NCBI RefSeq assembly: GCF_024055665.1
Contig: NZ_JAMXMC010000006.1
Span: 248,001-312,000, forward strand
Source: Ideonella oryzae
GTDB lineage: Bacteria > Pseudomonadota > Gammaproteobacteria > Burkholderiales > Burkholderiaceae_C
DNA length: 64,000 bases
Direction of reading: 5' to 3'
Positions 1 to 9,490 of this stretch are shown in pieces. The notes under the pieces were generated by a model that was not told the origin of the DNA, did not search any database, and saw only the letters and a list, made by a program, of their open reading frames with translations. The first letter of the stretch is position 1; each line of letters opens with the position of its first letter. A program made the position numbers and the translations under genes.

Positions 1-1074
1 TTGGCCGAGGCTGGGCGGGAGGTACTGGTGCTGGAAGCGGAGTCGGCCGTCGGCACCGCCACCAGCGCCCGCAACAGCGAGGTCATTCACGCGGGGCTGT
101 ACTACCCGCCCGGCTCGCTCAAGGCCCGGCTATGCGTGCGCGGACGCGATCTGCTCTATGCCTACTGCGCGGCGCGCCATGTGGCGCACCGGCGCTGCGG
201 CAAGCTGGTGGTGGCCAGCGCGCCCGACGAGGTGCCGGCCCTGCAGGCGCTGCGGGCCCGGGCCCGGGCCAACGGCGTGGACGACCTGCAGTGGCTGGAT
301 GCCGCGGCGGTGCAGGCCCTGGAGCCGGCGCTGGCGGCCCATGCCGCGCTGCAGTCGCCGAGCACCGGCATTGTCGACAGCCATGGCCTGATGCAGGCCC
401 TGTGGGCCGATGCCGAGGCCGCGGGGGCCACCCTGGTGCTGCGCACCCCCCTGGCCCAGGCACACTGCAACAGTGACGGTCTGGTCCTGCGCACCGGCGG
501 TGCCGACCCCATGTCCCTGCGGTGCCGGACGCTGGTCAACGCCGCCGGACTGCAAGCCTGCCAGGTGGCCGCGATGGTGCTCGGCCCCGACTCGCCCTGG
601 GTGCCGCACCCGCACTACGCCAAGGGCGCCTACTTCAGCCTGGCGGGCCGGGCGCCCTTCTCCCACCTGGTCTACCCGGCCCCGTCCGACAGCGGCCACC
701 TGGGTGTGCACCTCACGCTGGACCTGGGCGGCCAGGCTCGCTTCGGCCCGAGCTTCCGCTGGGTGGACGCGATCGACTACAGCGTCTCGCCGGAGGAAGC
801 GGCCGGCTTTGAGGAGGCCATCCGCCACTACTGGCCCAGCCTGCCCGCGCACAGCCTGCAGCCGGCCTATGCCGGGGTGCGGCCCCGCATCAGCGGGCCC
901 GATGCACCCGCCGCCGATTTCCACATCGACGGCCCGGCGCAACATGGCGTGGCCGGGCTGGTCAACCTGCTGGGCATCGAGTCCCCGGGGCTGACGGCGG
1001 CCCTGGCCATCGGCGAGACGGTGGCCAACCTGGCCGGAAGCACCGGTCCGGCCCAGGGTCTGTCGCCGACCTGA
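1..1074 (+). CDS. FAD-dependent oxidoreductase, L-2-hydroxyglutarate oxidase (LhgO)-like, 5' truncated
   Basis: The reading frame is open from the first base of the window, so the gene starts upstream and its N-terminal Rossmann GxGxxG FAD motif is missing. The visible part has the DAO-fold pattern of LhgO-type enzymes: a strand ending in an acidic residue (VLVLEAE), then [14 protein letters not shown] and PGSLKARLC, which match the LhgO family closely. The C-terminal [15 protein letters not shown] segment is the usual second FAD-contacting region. Family members oxidise 2-hydroxy acids and pass electrons to a membrane quinone. The specific substrate is inferred from similarity only. The next gene begins 27 bp downstream on the same strand. 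Confidence 0.8.
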   Translation: MAEAGREVLVLEAESAVGTATSARNSEVIHAGLYYPPGSLKARLCVRGRDLLYAYCAARHVAHRRCGKLVVASAPDEVPALQALRARARANGVDDLQWLDAAAVQALEPALAAHAALQSPSTGIVDSHGLMQALWADAEAAGATLVLRTPLAQAHCNSDGLVLRTGGADPMSLRCRTLVNAAGLQACQVAAMVLGPDSPWVPHPHYAKGAYFSLAGRAPFSHLVYPAPSDSGHLGVHLTLDLGGQARFGPSFRWVDAIDYSVSPEEAAGFEEAIRHYWPSLPAHSLQPAYAGVRPRISGPDAPAADFHIDGPAQHGVAGLVNLLGIESPGLTAALAIGETVANLAGSTGPAQGLSPT

Positions 1075-1101
1075 CATGCACGGTGCCGAGAATCCGGCGC
1101 C

Positions 1102-2253
1102 ATGCAGTACCCGACCGATCCGGGCCGCCGACGCTGGCTGCGTCGGTGGGCCCTGCCCGCTGGCTTGGCCCTGTCCCCTCCCGTCTTCGCCCAAGGCAAG
1201 GGCGACGGCGGGGGACGGACCGAAGCGCGCATGGTCCAGCTGCTGGACCTGTCGGTCGCGCAGCAGGAACTCTCGCGCGACTACTCCACCGGCGTGCGCC
1301 TGGCCTGGGCCGTGGAGGGGCAGAAGGGCCGCCCGCTGTCACGCATCAGCCTGGAGACCGTCAACACCGATGGCAGCGCGGCGGCCGTGAATGCGGCGCT
1401 GGACCGCATCGCCCAGGACGCCGGCATCCTCGCGCTGGTGGGCACGGTGGGAGATGCGCTGGCCGTGCGGGTGCAGGACGGCCTGGCCCAGCGCGGCCTG
1501 AAGCTGCCCCATCTGGGGCCCTGGATGGCCGACGGCCGCCACGACGGCGACGACACCCTGGCGCTGCTCTTCGCCTCGCGCAGCATGCAGCTGCGCAAGG
1601 CCCTGGGCAGCGCCTACGGCATGGGCGTGAACGAGCTGATCGTGGTCTACAGCACGCCGGAGGACCAGCGGCTCTACGACCCCGAGGTGAGCGCCATGGC
1701 CCAGTCCCTGGGCCTGAAGCTGCGTCGGCTGACCGGCAGCAGCGTGACCCAGCCGGCCGCGCTGGCCGCGCGCCTGCCGGCCGGCGGCACGATGATCCTG
1801 TTCCTGGCCACCAGCGCCGAGGTGGCCCAGTTCACCCAGGCCATGGCCCGGCGCGGCGACCACCGCTTCGTGCTGGCCTTGGGCGATGTGGACGCGCCCT
1901 CGCTGATGCAATTCACGCCGGGACGCGGCGTGCCGGTGATCCTGACCCAGGTGGTGCCCAGCCCGCTGCGCAGCCGCCTGTCGGTGGTGGAGACCTACCG
2001 CAGCCGCCTGAGCGAGCTCTACGACGAGCCCCCCTCCACCATCAGCCTGGCCGGCTACCTGGCCGGCCAGTACACGGCGGCGCTGGTGCGCGAGGCCGGC
2101 ACGCCGCTGACGCGCGAGCGCCTGTTGGAGGGTGTGGCCAAACGCCGGCCGCTCACGCTGGGCGGATGGACGGTGGACTTCCGCGACGGCCGCCGCGGCA
2201 GCCAGTTCGTCAACCCGACCCTGCTCGATGCCAGCGGCCGGTTGATCGGCTGA
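1102..2253 (+). CDS. ABC-type branched-chain amino acid-like periplasmic binding protein
   Basis: 383 aa. The N-terminus carries a signal peptide with consecutive arginines (GRRRWLRRW), then a hydrophobic stretch and a PVFAQ cleavage region, so export by Sec or possibly Tat is expected. The mature part looks like a type I periplasmic binding protein of the Leu/Ile/Val family: an early ligand-loading segment, a VNAALDRIAQ region followed by ILALVGTVGD, and a central LIVVYSTPEDQRLYDPEV strand-loop. No permease or ATPase genes lie beside it, so this is either an orphan binding protein or a sensor-type homologue. It follows the oxidoreductase by 27 bp and may be cotranscribed. Ligand unknown. Confidence 0.7.
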   Translation: MQYPTDPGRRRWLRRWALPAGLALSPPVFAQGKGDGGGRTEARMVQLLDLSVAQQELSRDYSTGVRLAWAVEGQKGRPLSRISLETVNTDGSAAAVNAALDRIAQDAGILALVGTVGDALAVRVQDGLAQRGLKLPHLGPWMADGRHDGDDTLALLFASRSMQLRKALGSAYGMGVNELIVVYSTPEDQRLYDPEVSAMAQSLGLKLRRLTGSSVTQPAALAARLPAGGTMILFLATSAEVAQFTQAMARRGDHRFVLALGDVDAPSLMQFTPGRGVPVILTQVVPSPLRSRLSVVETYRSRLSELYDEPPSTISLAGYLAGQYTAALVREAGTPLTRERLLEGVAKRRPLTLGGWTVDFRDGRRGSQFVNPTLLDASGRLIG

Positions 2254-2259
2254 GCGGGC

Positions 2260-2451
2260 TCAGTTCGACGCGGCGCTGGCCACTTCGGAGGCGGCCGGAG
2301 CCATGCTGGCCGCGTCGGAGGCGGCCGGCGCGCTCTCATGCACCTCGGCGCCGTGCTTCTCGCCCCCCATGTCGAGCTGGTTGCCACCCTTGGAGACGAC
2401 CCACAGGGCCAGCGCGGCGAAGAGAACGAAGGCGAGGATCAGCTTCCACAT
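2260..2451 (-). CDS. Small single-span membrane protein with Ala/Ser-rich tail
   Basis: 63 aa. The start is supported by an AGGAG site 8 bases upstream of ATG. Residues 3-19 form one hydrophobic helix (LILAFVLFAALALWVV). The remainder is soluble, first GGEKHGAEVHE and then a low-complexity tail with three copies of an AASxAAS-like pattern. It ends 6 bp from the convergent binding-protein gene. I do not recognise a family. Tail-out topology is a guess. Confidence 0.55.
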   Translation of the reverse strand: MWKLILAFVLFAALALWVVSKGGNQLDMGGEKHGAEVHESAPAASDAASMAPAASEVASAASN

Positions 2452-2507
2452 GACAGGGGCTCCTTGAGGGTTGGAATGGTCATCCGGCCCGAAAAAGGGC
2501 CTCTCAT

Positions 2508-2533
2508 AAAAAAGGCGGCCCGCAGGCCGCCTT
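2508..2533 (-). terminator. Rho-independent terminator of the MFS transporter gene
   Basis: An AAGGCGGCC / GGCCGCCTT stem with a 4-base loop. Read on the minus strand it is followed by a run of T, about 30 bp after the transporter stop codon. A weaker GGCCC-GAAAAA-GGGCC hairpin lies just beyond it. Confidence 0.85.
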
Positions 2534-2562
2534 GGTCGTGAGAGAACACCCTCGCGCTGGCG

Positions 2563-4218
2563 TCAGTCGCCGGCGTAGATGTCGATGTCCTTGGTTTCGC
2601 GCACGAACAGCATGCCGATGACGAAGGTGGCGCCGGCGATGATGATCGGATACCACAGGCCGTTGTACATGTTGCCGGTCTGCGCCACGATCGCGAACGA
2701 GGTGGTGGGCAGCAGGCCGCCGAACCAGCCGTTGCCGATGTGGTACGGCAGGCTCATCGAGGTGTAGCGGATGCGGGTCGGGAACATCTCGACCAGCATG
2801 GCCGCCAGCGGGCCGTAGGACATGGCCACGATGATCATCATGACCGCCAGGATCAGGACGATCTTGACCTTGTCCATCTTGGCCGGGTCGGCCTTGGTCG
2901 GGTAGCCATGGGCCTTCAGGGCTTCGCCCACGGCCTTCTTGAAATCGGCTTCCTTCTTCTTGGCCTCGTCGGCCGGCAGACCGAGGGCGGAGAAGCTCTC
3001 GATCACGGTGTCGCCGATGGCGATCTTGGCCGCGCCGCCGCCGTCCACGGAGTCATAGCTCACCGAGCTGCTGGCCAGCATCTGCTTGGCGATGTCGCAG
3101 GAGGAGGTGAACTTCTTGGTGCCGGTGGGGTTGAACTGGAACGAGCACTCGTTCGGGTCCGCCGTCACCACCACCTTGGCGTTGGCCTGCGCCGCAGCCA
3201 GATCCGGGTTGGCGGCCACGGTCAGCGCCTTGAAGCCCGGCATGAAGCACAGGGCGCCCAGCAGCAGGCCGGCCATGATCACCGGCTTGCGGCCGATCTT
3301 GTCGGACAGCGTGCCCCAGATCACATAGAACGGCGTGCCGATCAGCAGGGCCACCGCCAGCAAGATGTTGGCGGTCGCGCCATCCACCTTCAGGGCCTGG
3401 GTCAGGAAGAACAGGGCGTAGAACTGACCGGTGTACCAGCACACGGCCTGACCTGCGACCAGACCCAGCAGCGCCAGGATCACGATCTTCAGGTTCTTCC
3501 ACTGGCCGAAGGACTCGGTCAGCGGGGCCTTGGAGGTCTTGCCCTCGGACTTCATCTTCTTGAAGGCGGGCGATTCGTTCATCGACAGACGGATCCACAC
3601 GCTGATGCCCAGCAGGAAGACCGAGACGATGAACGGGATGCGCCAGCCCCAGGCGCCGAAGGCTTCTTCGCCCAGGCTCAGACGGGTGCCCAGGATCACC
3701 AGCAGCGACAGGAACAAGCCCAGGGTCGCGGTGGTCTGGATCCAGGAGGTGTAGGCACCGCGCTTGCCGTGCGGGGCGTGCTCGGCCACGTAGGTGGCGG
3801 CACCGCCGTACTCACCGCCCAGCGCCAGACCTTGCAACAGGCGCAGTGCGATCAGGATGACCGGAGCGGCCACGCCGATGGAGGCGTAGTTGGGCAGGAT
3901 GCCGACGATGAAGGTCGACAGGCCCATGATCAGGATGGTGACCAGGAAGGTGTACTTGCGGCCGATCATGTCGCCCAGGCGGCCGAACACCAGCGCGCCG
4001 AAGGGGCGCACCAGGAAGCCCGCGGCAAAGGCCAGCAGCGCAAAGATGAAGGCCGACCCCGAATCGAGCCCGGAGAAGAACTGCTTGGCGATGATGGCCG
4101 CCAGCGAACCGTACAGATAGAAGTCGTACCACTCGAACACCGTGCCCAGCGAAGAGGCGAAGATCACCTTCTTCTCTTCCCGGGTCATCGGTGCGTTCGA
4201 CACCGCGACAGTAGCCAT
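2563..4218 (-). CDS. MFS transporter, metabolite:H+ symporter (MHS) family, with a large periplasmic insertion
   Basis: 551 aa from the ATG at 4218, chosen because GAGGAG lies 7 bases upstream; an in-frame ATG 12 codons earlier has no ribosome site. MHS hallmarks are present: SLGTVFEWYDFYLYG in helix 1 and GRLGDMIGRKY between helices 2 and 3, plus WGTLSDKIGRKP at the second repeat. Family members import organic acids, osmolytes or aromatic acids with protons. Residues about 331-448, between helices 9 and 10, form a roughly 120-residue extracytoplasmic insert with two cysteines (358 and 374) and a Lys-rich helix; most MFS carriers have only a short loop here. Monocistronic, with its own terminator. 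Substrate not determinable. Confidence 0.85.
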   Translation of the reverse strand: MATVAVSNAPMTREEKKVIFASSLGTVFEWYDFYLYGSLAAIIAKQFFSGLDSGSAFIFALLAFAAGFLVRPFGALVFGRLGDMIGRKYTFLVTILIMGLSTFIVGILPNYASIGVAAPVILIALRLLQGLALGGEYGGAATYVAEHAPHGKRGAYTSWIQTTATLGLFLSLLVILGTRLSLGEEAFGAWGWRIPFIVSVFLLGISVWIRLSMNESPAFKKMKSEGKTSKAPLTESFGQWKNLKIVILALLGLVAGQAVCWYTGQFYALFFLTQALKVDGATANILLAVALLIGTPFYVIWGTLSDKIGRKPVIMAGLLLGALCFMPGFKALTVAANPDLAAAQANAKVVVTADPNECSFQFNPTGTKKFTSSCDIAKQMLASSSVSYDSVDGGGAAKIAIGDTVIESFSALGLPADEAKKKEADFKKAVGEALKAHGYPTKADPAKMDKVKIVLILAVMMIIVAMSYGPLAAMLVEMFPTRIRYTSMSLPYHIGNGWFGGLLPTTSFAIVAQTGNMYNGLWYPIIIAGATFVIGMLFVRETKDIDIYAGD

Positions 4219-4381
4219 GTTTCGTCTCCTCGAATCCACCGTGCACCACCCCATCGGCAGCGCGTGGAGCGGACTATTCGAGGAGGCTCTGACCCCTCTC
4301 TGACGGCGAACTGAACGGATCCTGACAAACTCCGTTGCAACCCTGACGACCCGTTGCGCGATGCGGTAAATCGCCGTTTAT

Positions 4382-4400
4382 CCCTGGGTAAGTCCCAGGG
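4382..4400 (-). terminator. Hairpin just after the DsbA-like gene, without T-tract
   Basis: Perfect CCCTGGG-TAAGT-CCCAGGG inverted repeat, 14 bp downstream (minus strand) of the stop codon of the 157-aa gene. It is not followed by a T run, so it may be a weak terminator, an mRNA stabiliser or a binding site. Confidence 0.4.
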
Positions 4401-4413
4401 CGTGGTCGGGTCC

Positions 4414-4887
4414 TCACAAACCCTGAGCTGGAGCCTGCGCCCGACCCGCTTGCGAGATCGCGGCCTCGCCCACCCAGCGGGCGCCATCGGCGGGCCGGTG
4501 CAGCAGCGGTGCGCGGCCCACGCCCAGCTGGCGCGAGCGCTCGCACAGCGCCGCCCATTCCTGGCGCACCGCCGGGCTGTCAGGATCGCGGGTCGGGGTC
4601 AGCACCTGAGCCAGGCGTTCGACCGCCGGCAGGGCCGCACGGCCGGCGGCCGGTGCGTCCTGCCAGACGGCGCACAGCACCTGCTCGGCCAGCCAGCGGT
4701 TGGGCAGGGCCCCGGGTTCGCCGCAGGCCAGCGCGTGGCGCCACAGGGGCGCCAGGGCCTGGTCCGGCTCGCCGGCCGGGCAGATCTCGACCCAGCCGTG
4801 CTGGCCGACCAGCAGTTCGGGCAAGCGCTGGAAGCAAGGCCAGGCCTCGGGCGAGGCCAGGTCCAGGTGCAGCACCCAGTGCTTCAT
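4414..4887 (-). CDS. Degenerate HCCA-isomerase/DsbA-like protein
   Basis: 157 aa from the ATG at 4887, which overlaps the stop of the DUF1289 gene by 4 bp (ATGA), so translation is probably coupled. The start, HWVLHLDLASPEAWPCF followed by QRLPELL, resembles the FDFxSPYxY / ERLPELL opening of the thioredoxin-fold 2-hydroxychromene-2-carboxylate isomerase group. The C-terminal half of that fold (cis-Pro loop and the final IDGE...WGNDR region seen in the 205-aa homologue at 5749-6366) is not recognisable. It may be a divergent or non-enzymatic relative. Function unknown. Confidence 0.6.
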   Translation of the reverse strand: MKHWVLHLDLASPEAWPCFQRLPELLVGQHGWVEICPAGEPDQALAPLWRHALACGEPGALPNRWLAEQVLCAVWQDAPAAGRAALPAVERLAQVLTPTRDPDSPAVRQEWAALCERSRQLGVGRAPLLHRPADGARWVGEAAISQAGRAQAPAQGL

Positions 4888-5132
4888 GCCGCGCCGTCCG
4901 GCAGGAACAGCGAAGGATCGCCGCCGGCCTCGGCGCAGCGACCAGGCAGCAGGGCCCAGACTGCGCGCTTGTGTGCGTCGTCGGCCGTCGACCAGCCCGC
5001 GATCTCGTCGAGGGTGCGCCAGCAACCGGCACACCAGCCGGTGCGCGGGTCGATCTGGCAGATGCCGATGCAAGGCGAAGGCACGGAGGTCGCCGCCGGC
5101 ACAGGCGGTGGCGGGCAGGGGCGCATGCTCAT
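4884..5132 (-). CDS. DUF1289 small cysteine-rich protein
   Basis: 82 aa. The family signature is clear: SPCIGICQIDPRTGWCAGCWRT, four cysteines in a compact pattern followed by DEIAGW. DUF1289 proteins are small and widespread in proteobacteria, and a metal or Fe-S role is suspected but not established. The ATG at 5132 overlaps the ybaK stop by 4 bp, and its own stop overlaps the next start by 4 bp, so ybaK, DUF1289 and the DsbA-like gene form one translationally coupled unit. Confidence 0.85.
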   Translation of the reverse strand: MSMRPCPPPPVPAATSVPSPCIGICQIDPRTGWCAGCWRTLDEIAGWSTADDAHKRAVWALLPGRCAEAGGDPSLFLPDGAA

Positions 5133-5647
5133 CCCTGCTGCATCACATCGACGACCGGCGCCTGGGTCAGGCGCTGGAGTTCGTCCGGGCGGGCCGGGAA
5201 GACGCCGTGCGGGTGCCCGGCGGCGGCCCACACGGTGTCGAAGCGGAAGAGCTCGCGGTCCAGCAGCGTGACCGGCGGCGTGGCGTGCCCCACCGGCGAC
5301 ACACCGCCAATGGAGAAGCCTGTGCGGGCCTTGACGAAGGCAGCGTCGGCCCGGCCGATGGGGCCGACGATGGCCGCCACCTTGCGCTCGTCCACCCGCA
5401 GGTCGCCGGAGGCCACAACCAGCACCGCCACGTCGTCGGCCTTGCGGCGGAAGATCACGCTCTTGGCGATCTGGCCGGTGGACACGCCCAGGGCCTCGGC
5501 GGCCTCCTGGCAGGTGCGGGCCGGCACGGTCAGCCAGCGGGGCGCGGCGCCGTGGCCCTGTTCGGCCAGCACCCGGCGCACCAGAGCATAGCCCTCGTGC
5601 GGGACATCATCGGGGGCCTCGTCGGCCAGGGGAGCTGTGGTGGACAT
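5129..5647 (-). CDS. YbaK/EbsC-type aminoacyl-tRNA deacylase
   Basis: 172 aa, typical length for the YbaK/ProX superfamily. These proteins hydrolyse mischarged aminoacyl-tRNA (for example Cys-tRNA-Pro) in the cytoplasm. Matching features are AEALGVSTGQIAKSVIFR, with the conserved lysine, a VLVVASGDLRVDERKV strand-loop, and TGFSIGGVSPVGH, the family's glycine-rich pocket. First gene of the coupled trio. The exact tRNA substrate cannot be read from sequence. Confidence 0.88.
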   Translation of the reverse strand: MSTTAPLADEAPDDVPHEGYALVRRVLAEQGHGAAPRWLTVPARTCQEAAEALGVSTGQIAKSVIFRRKADDVAVLVVASGDLRVDERKVAAIVGPIGRADAAFVKARTGFSIGGVSPVGHATPPVTLLDRELFRFDTVWAAAGHPHGVFPARPDELQRLTQAPVVDVMQQG

Positions 5648-5748
5648 GGCTCGGTCGGCCGCGCCCGGCGCGGCAGCAGCAGATCAGGACCCTCGGATTG
5701 TCTCGCAGCGACCCTGCCCCCAGCGGCCGGCGGGGCTCCGTGCCCGCC

Positions 5749-6366
5749 TCAGTACGGCCCCTGGCCCAGCCAGCGCTCCATCTGCAGCTTGCGGTCATTG
5801 CCCCAGAAGGGCTCGCCGTCGATCACGAAGAAGGGTGCACCGAAGACGCCGGCAGCGATGGCCTGCTCGTTGGCCTGGCGCAGCCGGTCCTTCCAGACCG
5901 GGTCGTTCCAGGCCGCCTCGGCGGCCTCGGCGTCCACGCCCGATTCGACCAGCAGGGCCTTGAGCGCGGCGGGATCGCTCAGCACGATGTCGCGGGTGAA
6001 GAAGGCCCGGAAGGCGCTGCGGGTCCAGGCTGCGGCAGCCTCGGCCCCCTGGGTCTCCTGCAGCCACCAGAACACCCGGGCGGCGTTCTGGGTGGGAATG
6101 GGGAAGGTCGAGGGCATGCGGTAGGGCAGGCCTTCGAACCGGGCCGAGCGGGCGAAGTCGCGCAGCGCATAGTCCCGCTTGATCGGGTGGGACACCGGAC
6201 TCTTGAGCTCGGCGGCCTGGAAGGCCACACCCAGCAGGATGGCCCGGCGCCGCACGACGCGCCCATGGCGCGCGGCCAGCGCGTCAATCCACTCGTTGGC
6301 GATGTACGAATACGGCGACGAGAAGTCGAAGTAGAAGTCGATCGGGGTACGGCTCTCGGTGTTCAT
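5749..6366 (-). CDS. 2-hydroxychromene-2-carboxylate isomerase family (DsbA/GST-kappa fold)
   Basis: 205 aa, the usual family length. The N-terminal FYFDFSSPYSYIANEW carries the catalytic-serine motif (SSPYSY). GVFGAPFFVIDGEPFWGNDR near the C-terminus is the family's cis-Pro and glutathione-contact region. Enzymes of this group use glutathione to isomerise hydroxychromene carboxylates in naphthalene breakdown, but most chromosomal homologues have other, unknown substrates; no aromatic-degradation genes are nearby. It lies 100 bp upstream of ybaK on the same strand. Confidence 0.88.
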   Translation of the reverse strand: MNTESRTPIDFYFDFSSPYSYIANEWIDALAARHGRVVRRRAILLGVAFQAAELKSPVSHPIKRDYALRDFARSARFEGLPYRMPSTFPIPTQNAARVFWWLQETQGAEAAAAWTRSAFRAFFTRDIVLSDPAALKALLVESGVDAEAAEAAWNDPVWKDRLRQANEQAIAAGVFGAPFFVIDGEPFWGNDRKLQMERWLGQGPY

Positions 6367-6479
6367 TGTTCAAAGATACGCCAAAGCGCGCCGCCCTGCC
6401 CTCCCCGGGCTGCGGGAGGGGTCCGCCCGGATTGACCGCGGTCACGCGGTGGGCCCGCGCGGGGGCTAGGATGCCGGCC

Positions 6480-7097
6480 ATGGCACTCGAAGCGGTCATG
6501 GTCGTGGGCGTGATGGCATTGGCATTGCTGCTGAGGCCTTGGCGCGCGCTGCCGCTGGCCGGCCCGCCCTGGCCCTGGCTGGGCTGGTGTGCGGTCATGC
6601 CCCTGCTCTGGGGCGCGGACCAGGTGTCCCATGTGCCGCTGCTGCAGCCGCTGTCCGGCGCCTGCCTGCTGGCCCTGATGGCGGGCTGGCCGCTGGCCAT
6701 GCTGTCGCTGCTGCCGGTGGCGCTGCTGACCACCGTGCTGGGCGACCTGGACTGGGCCGTGGGCCTGTCGCGCCTGGTCTGGCTGGGCATCGTGCCGGCC
6801 AGCCTGGCCTTCGGCCTGGGTCTGGCGGTGCGGCGCTGGCTACCCCACCACCTCTTCGTCTACATCCTGGGCCGGGGCTTCTTCGCCTCCGTGCTGGCGA
6901 TGTGGCTCTCCGGCGCCCTGGCCCTGTGGGTGCAGGGCGTGCCCAGCGGCAGCGAGGCGGGCGACATCCTGATCGGCCGCTGGCTGGCGGCCTGGGGCGA
7001 TGCCTTCCTGACCGGCATGCTGGTGTCGATCTTTGTGGCTTTCCGCCCGCAATGGCTGGCCACCTACTCCGACCGCCTGTACCTGCCTGCGCGCTGA
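6480..7097 (+). CDS. CbiM-like integral membrane protein (ECF-type permease relative)
   Basis: 205 aa from the ATG at 6480; the alternative ATG at 6471 would sit directly on the AGG that otherwise serves as ribosome site. Five or six hydrophobic helices cover most of the protein. The C-terminal half, with AWGDAFLTGMLVSIFVAFRPQW and YSDRLYL, resembles proteobacterial proteins annotated as energy-coupling-factor permeases related to CbiM. No ECF ATPase or T-component is adjacent, so a transport role is uncertain. Its 3' end overlaps ubiC tail to tail by 34 bp. Confidence 0.6.
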   Translation: MALEAVMVVGVMALALLLRPWRALPLAGPPWPWLGWCAVMPLLWGADQVSHVPLLQPLSGACLLALMAGWPLAMLSLLPVALLTTVLGDLDWAVGLSRLVWLGIVPASLAFGLGLAVRRWLPHHLFVYILGRGFFASVLAMWLSGALALWVQGVPSGSEAGDILIGRWLAAWGDAFLTGMLVSIFVAFRPQWLATYSDRLYLPAR

Positions 7098-7639
7098 CGG
7101 GCTCGCGCCGGCCAAGCCGCCACCTCGCCGGGCACGAAGAACTCATTGACCAGCAGTGACTGGCCCTGGCGCTCGAAGCAGGACCAGCGCCGCCACACGC
7201 CCCGCCCCGGGAAGGGCTGGCCGGTGGCCTGCTGCCAGGTGCGTGCCACCCAGCGCGCCAACGGATGCGCCGGCGGCAGCCAGGCCTGCCACAGCGGCGA
7301 GCGGTCCACATCGGCGCGGGTGAACAGCAGCTCGGCCAGCGGGCGACTGCCCAGGCCGCCCAGCGCCCGCCAGGGCCCGCGGGCCACCGCGGCCCTTACC
7401 ACCGAATGGGCCAGCACCATCGGCCGGCCATCGCCCACCAGCAGCACGGTGCGGCCCAGCACCGCCGTGCCCGGGCGCAGGCCCAGCGGCCAGGCGTCTT
7501 CCGCCCGGGCTGGCTCGCGGGCCTGGCCCAGCACCTGCACCGTCAGCGGTGCGCGGGCCCGGCGCAGGTGCATGGTCAGCGAGCCTTCGGCCCGCAGCCA
7601 GCGCAGGGCCTGGCCCGTCACGGGGCGCTGGCGCCCCAC
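7064..7639 (-). CDS. ubiC: Chorismate--pyruvate lyase
   Basis: About 191 aa from GTG 7639 (another GTG at 7621 is possible). UbiC removes pyruvate from chorismate to give 4-hydroxybenzoate, the first committed step of ubiquinone synthesis. The alignment with E. coli UbiC is recognisable end to end: RWLRAEGSLT near the start, a central arginine after VLAHSVVRAA, RPLAELLFTRADVDRS, WRRWSCFERQGQSLLVNEFFVP near the end with the product-binding glutamate. It starts 12 bp after the acyl-CoA dehydrogenase stop. The start codon is the weak point, since no strong ribosome site is visible. Confidence 0.8.
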   Translation of the reverse strand: MGRQRPVTGQALRWLRAEGSLTMHLRRARAPLTVQVLGQAREPARAEDAWPLGLRPGTAVLGRTVLLVGDGRPMVLAHSVVRAAVARGPWRALGGLGSRPLAELLFTRADVDRSPLWQAWLPPAHPLARWVARTWQQATGQPFPGRGVWRRWSCFERQGQSLLVNEFFVPGEVAAWPARARQRAGRYRRSE

Positions 7640-7650
7640 ACGATCACGGT

Positions 7651-8781
7651 TCAGACCAGCGCCCTTCCGATCAGGATCTTCTGCACTTCCGAGGTGCCTT
7701 CGTAGATCTGGCAGACCCGCACGTCGCGGTAGAGCCGCTCCACCGGGAAGTCGGTGACATAGCCGTAGCCGCCGTGCACCTGGATGGCGGCGGAGCAGAC
7801 GCGCTCGGCCATCTCGCTGGCGAAGAGCTTGGCCATGGCCGCCTCCTTCAGGCAGGGCCGGCCGGCGTCCTTCAGGCTGGCGGCATGCCAGATCAGCTGG
7901 CGCGCAGCCTCGATCTGGGTGGCCATGTCGGCCAGCTTGTGCTGCAGGGCCTGGTGTTCGAAGATGGGCACGCCGAAGGCCACCCGCTCCTTGCTGTACT
8001 TCAGCGCCGCCTCGAAGGCCGCGCGGGCCATGCCGATGCACTGGCTGGCGATGCCGATGCGCCCGCCCTCCAGGCCCGACAGGGCGATCTTCAGCCCCTG
8101 CCCCTCCTCGCCCAGCCGGTTGGCCACCGGCACGCGGCAGCCTTCGAACAGGATCTGCGCGGTGTCCGAGCTGTGCTGGCCCATCTTGTCCTCCAGCCGC
8201 GCGACGATGTAGCCCGGCGTGTCGGTGGGCACCAGGAAGGCGCTGATGCCCTTCTTGCCCGCGGCCTTGTCGGTCACGGCCATCACGATGGCGACCTGGC
8301 CGTTCTTCCCGCTGGTGATGAACTGCTTGACGCCATTGAGCACGTAGTGGTCGCCGTCGCGCACGGCGGTGGTCTTCAGCCCGCCCGCCTCCGAGCCCAC
8401 ATGCGGCTCGGTCAGGCAGAAGGCGCCCAGCATGTCGCCGCGCGCCAGGGGCTTGAGGAAGCGCTGTTTCTGGTCCTCGTTGCCGCAGGCCATCAGGATG
8501 GAGCAGACCGGGCAGTTGTTGACGCTGACCACGGTGGAGGTGCCGCCGTCACCGGCGGCAATCTCCTCCAGGATCAGCGACAGGGCCAGGTAATCCAGCC
8601 CGGCACCGTCGTACTCGGGCGGCACGGCCACGCCGTAGCAGCCCAGTTCGGCCAGGCCCTTGAGCTCCGCCGCGGGAAAGTGGTGTTCCTTGTCCCAGCG
8701 CGCGGCCTGGGGCGCGATGCGGTCCTGCACATAGGCCCGCACCGCGTCCTGCACGGCGCGGTGGTCGTCGTCGAGCAACAT
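7651..8781 (-). CDS. Acyl-CoA dehydrogenase, short-chain type
   Basis: 376 aa, full length for the family. It catalyses FAD-dependent alpha,beta-desaturation of acyl-CoA and passes electrons to ETF. The FAD-binding [14 protein letters not shown] and FITSGKNGQ segments, the C-terminal [21 protein letters not shown] and the catalytic-base region [14 protein letters not shown] are all present; the glutamate in YEGTSE is the expected base of short-chain enzymes. It is grouped with a thiolase and a LiuR-like regulator, which suggests branched-chain or short-chain acyl-CoA breakdown. Substrate chain length is inferred only. Confidence 0.92.
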   Translation of the reverse strand: MLLDDDHRAVQDAVRAYVQDRIAPQAARWDKEHHFPAAELKGLAELGCYGVAVPPEYDGAGLDYLALSLILEEIAAGDGGTSTVVSVNNCPVCSILMACGNEDQKQRFLKPLARGDMLGAFCLTEPHVGSEAGGLKTTAVRDGDHYVLNGVKQFITSGKNGQVAIVMAVTDKAAGKKGISAFLVPTDTPGYIVARLEDKMGQHSSDTAQILFEGCRVPVANRLGEEGQGLKIALSGLEGGRIGIASQCIGMARAAFEAALKYSKERVAFGVPIFEHQALQHKLADMATQIEAARQLIWHAASLKDAGRPCLKEAAMAKLFASEMAERVCSAAIQVHGGYGYVTDFPVERLYRDVRVCQIYEGTSEVQKILIGRALV

Positions 8782-8818
8782 GTCTCTTGTCTCCGGAAAT
8801 CGTTCTGGGAACGACGGA

Positions 8819-9486
<668 letters not shown>

Positions 9487-9490
<4 letters not shown>

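Noticed and set aside
7640-8041. N-terminal extension of the ubiC frame
   Set aside because: Runs through the acyl-CoA dehydrogenase gene in another frame; UbiC alignment begins near 7620.
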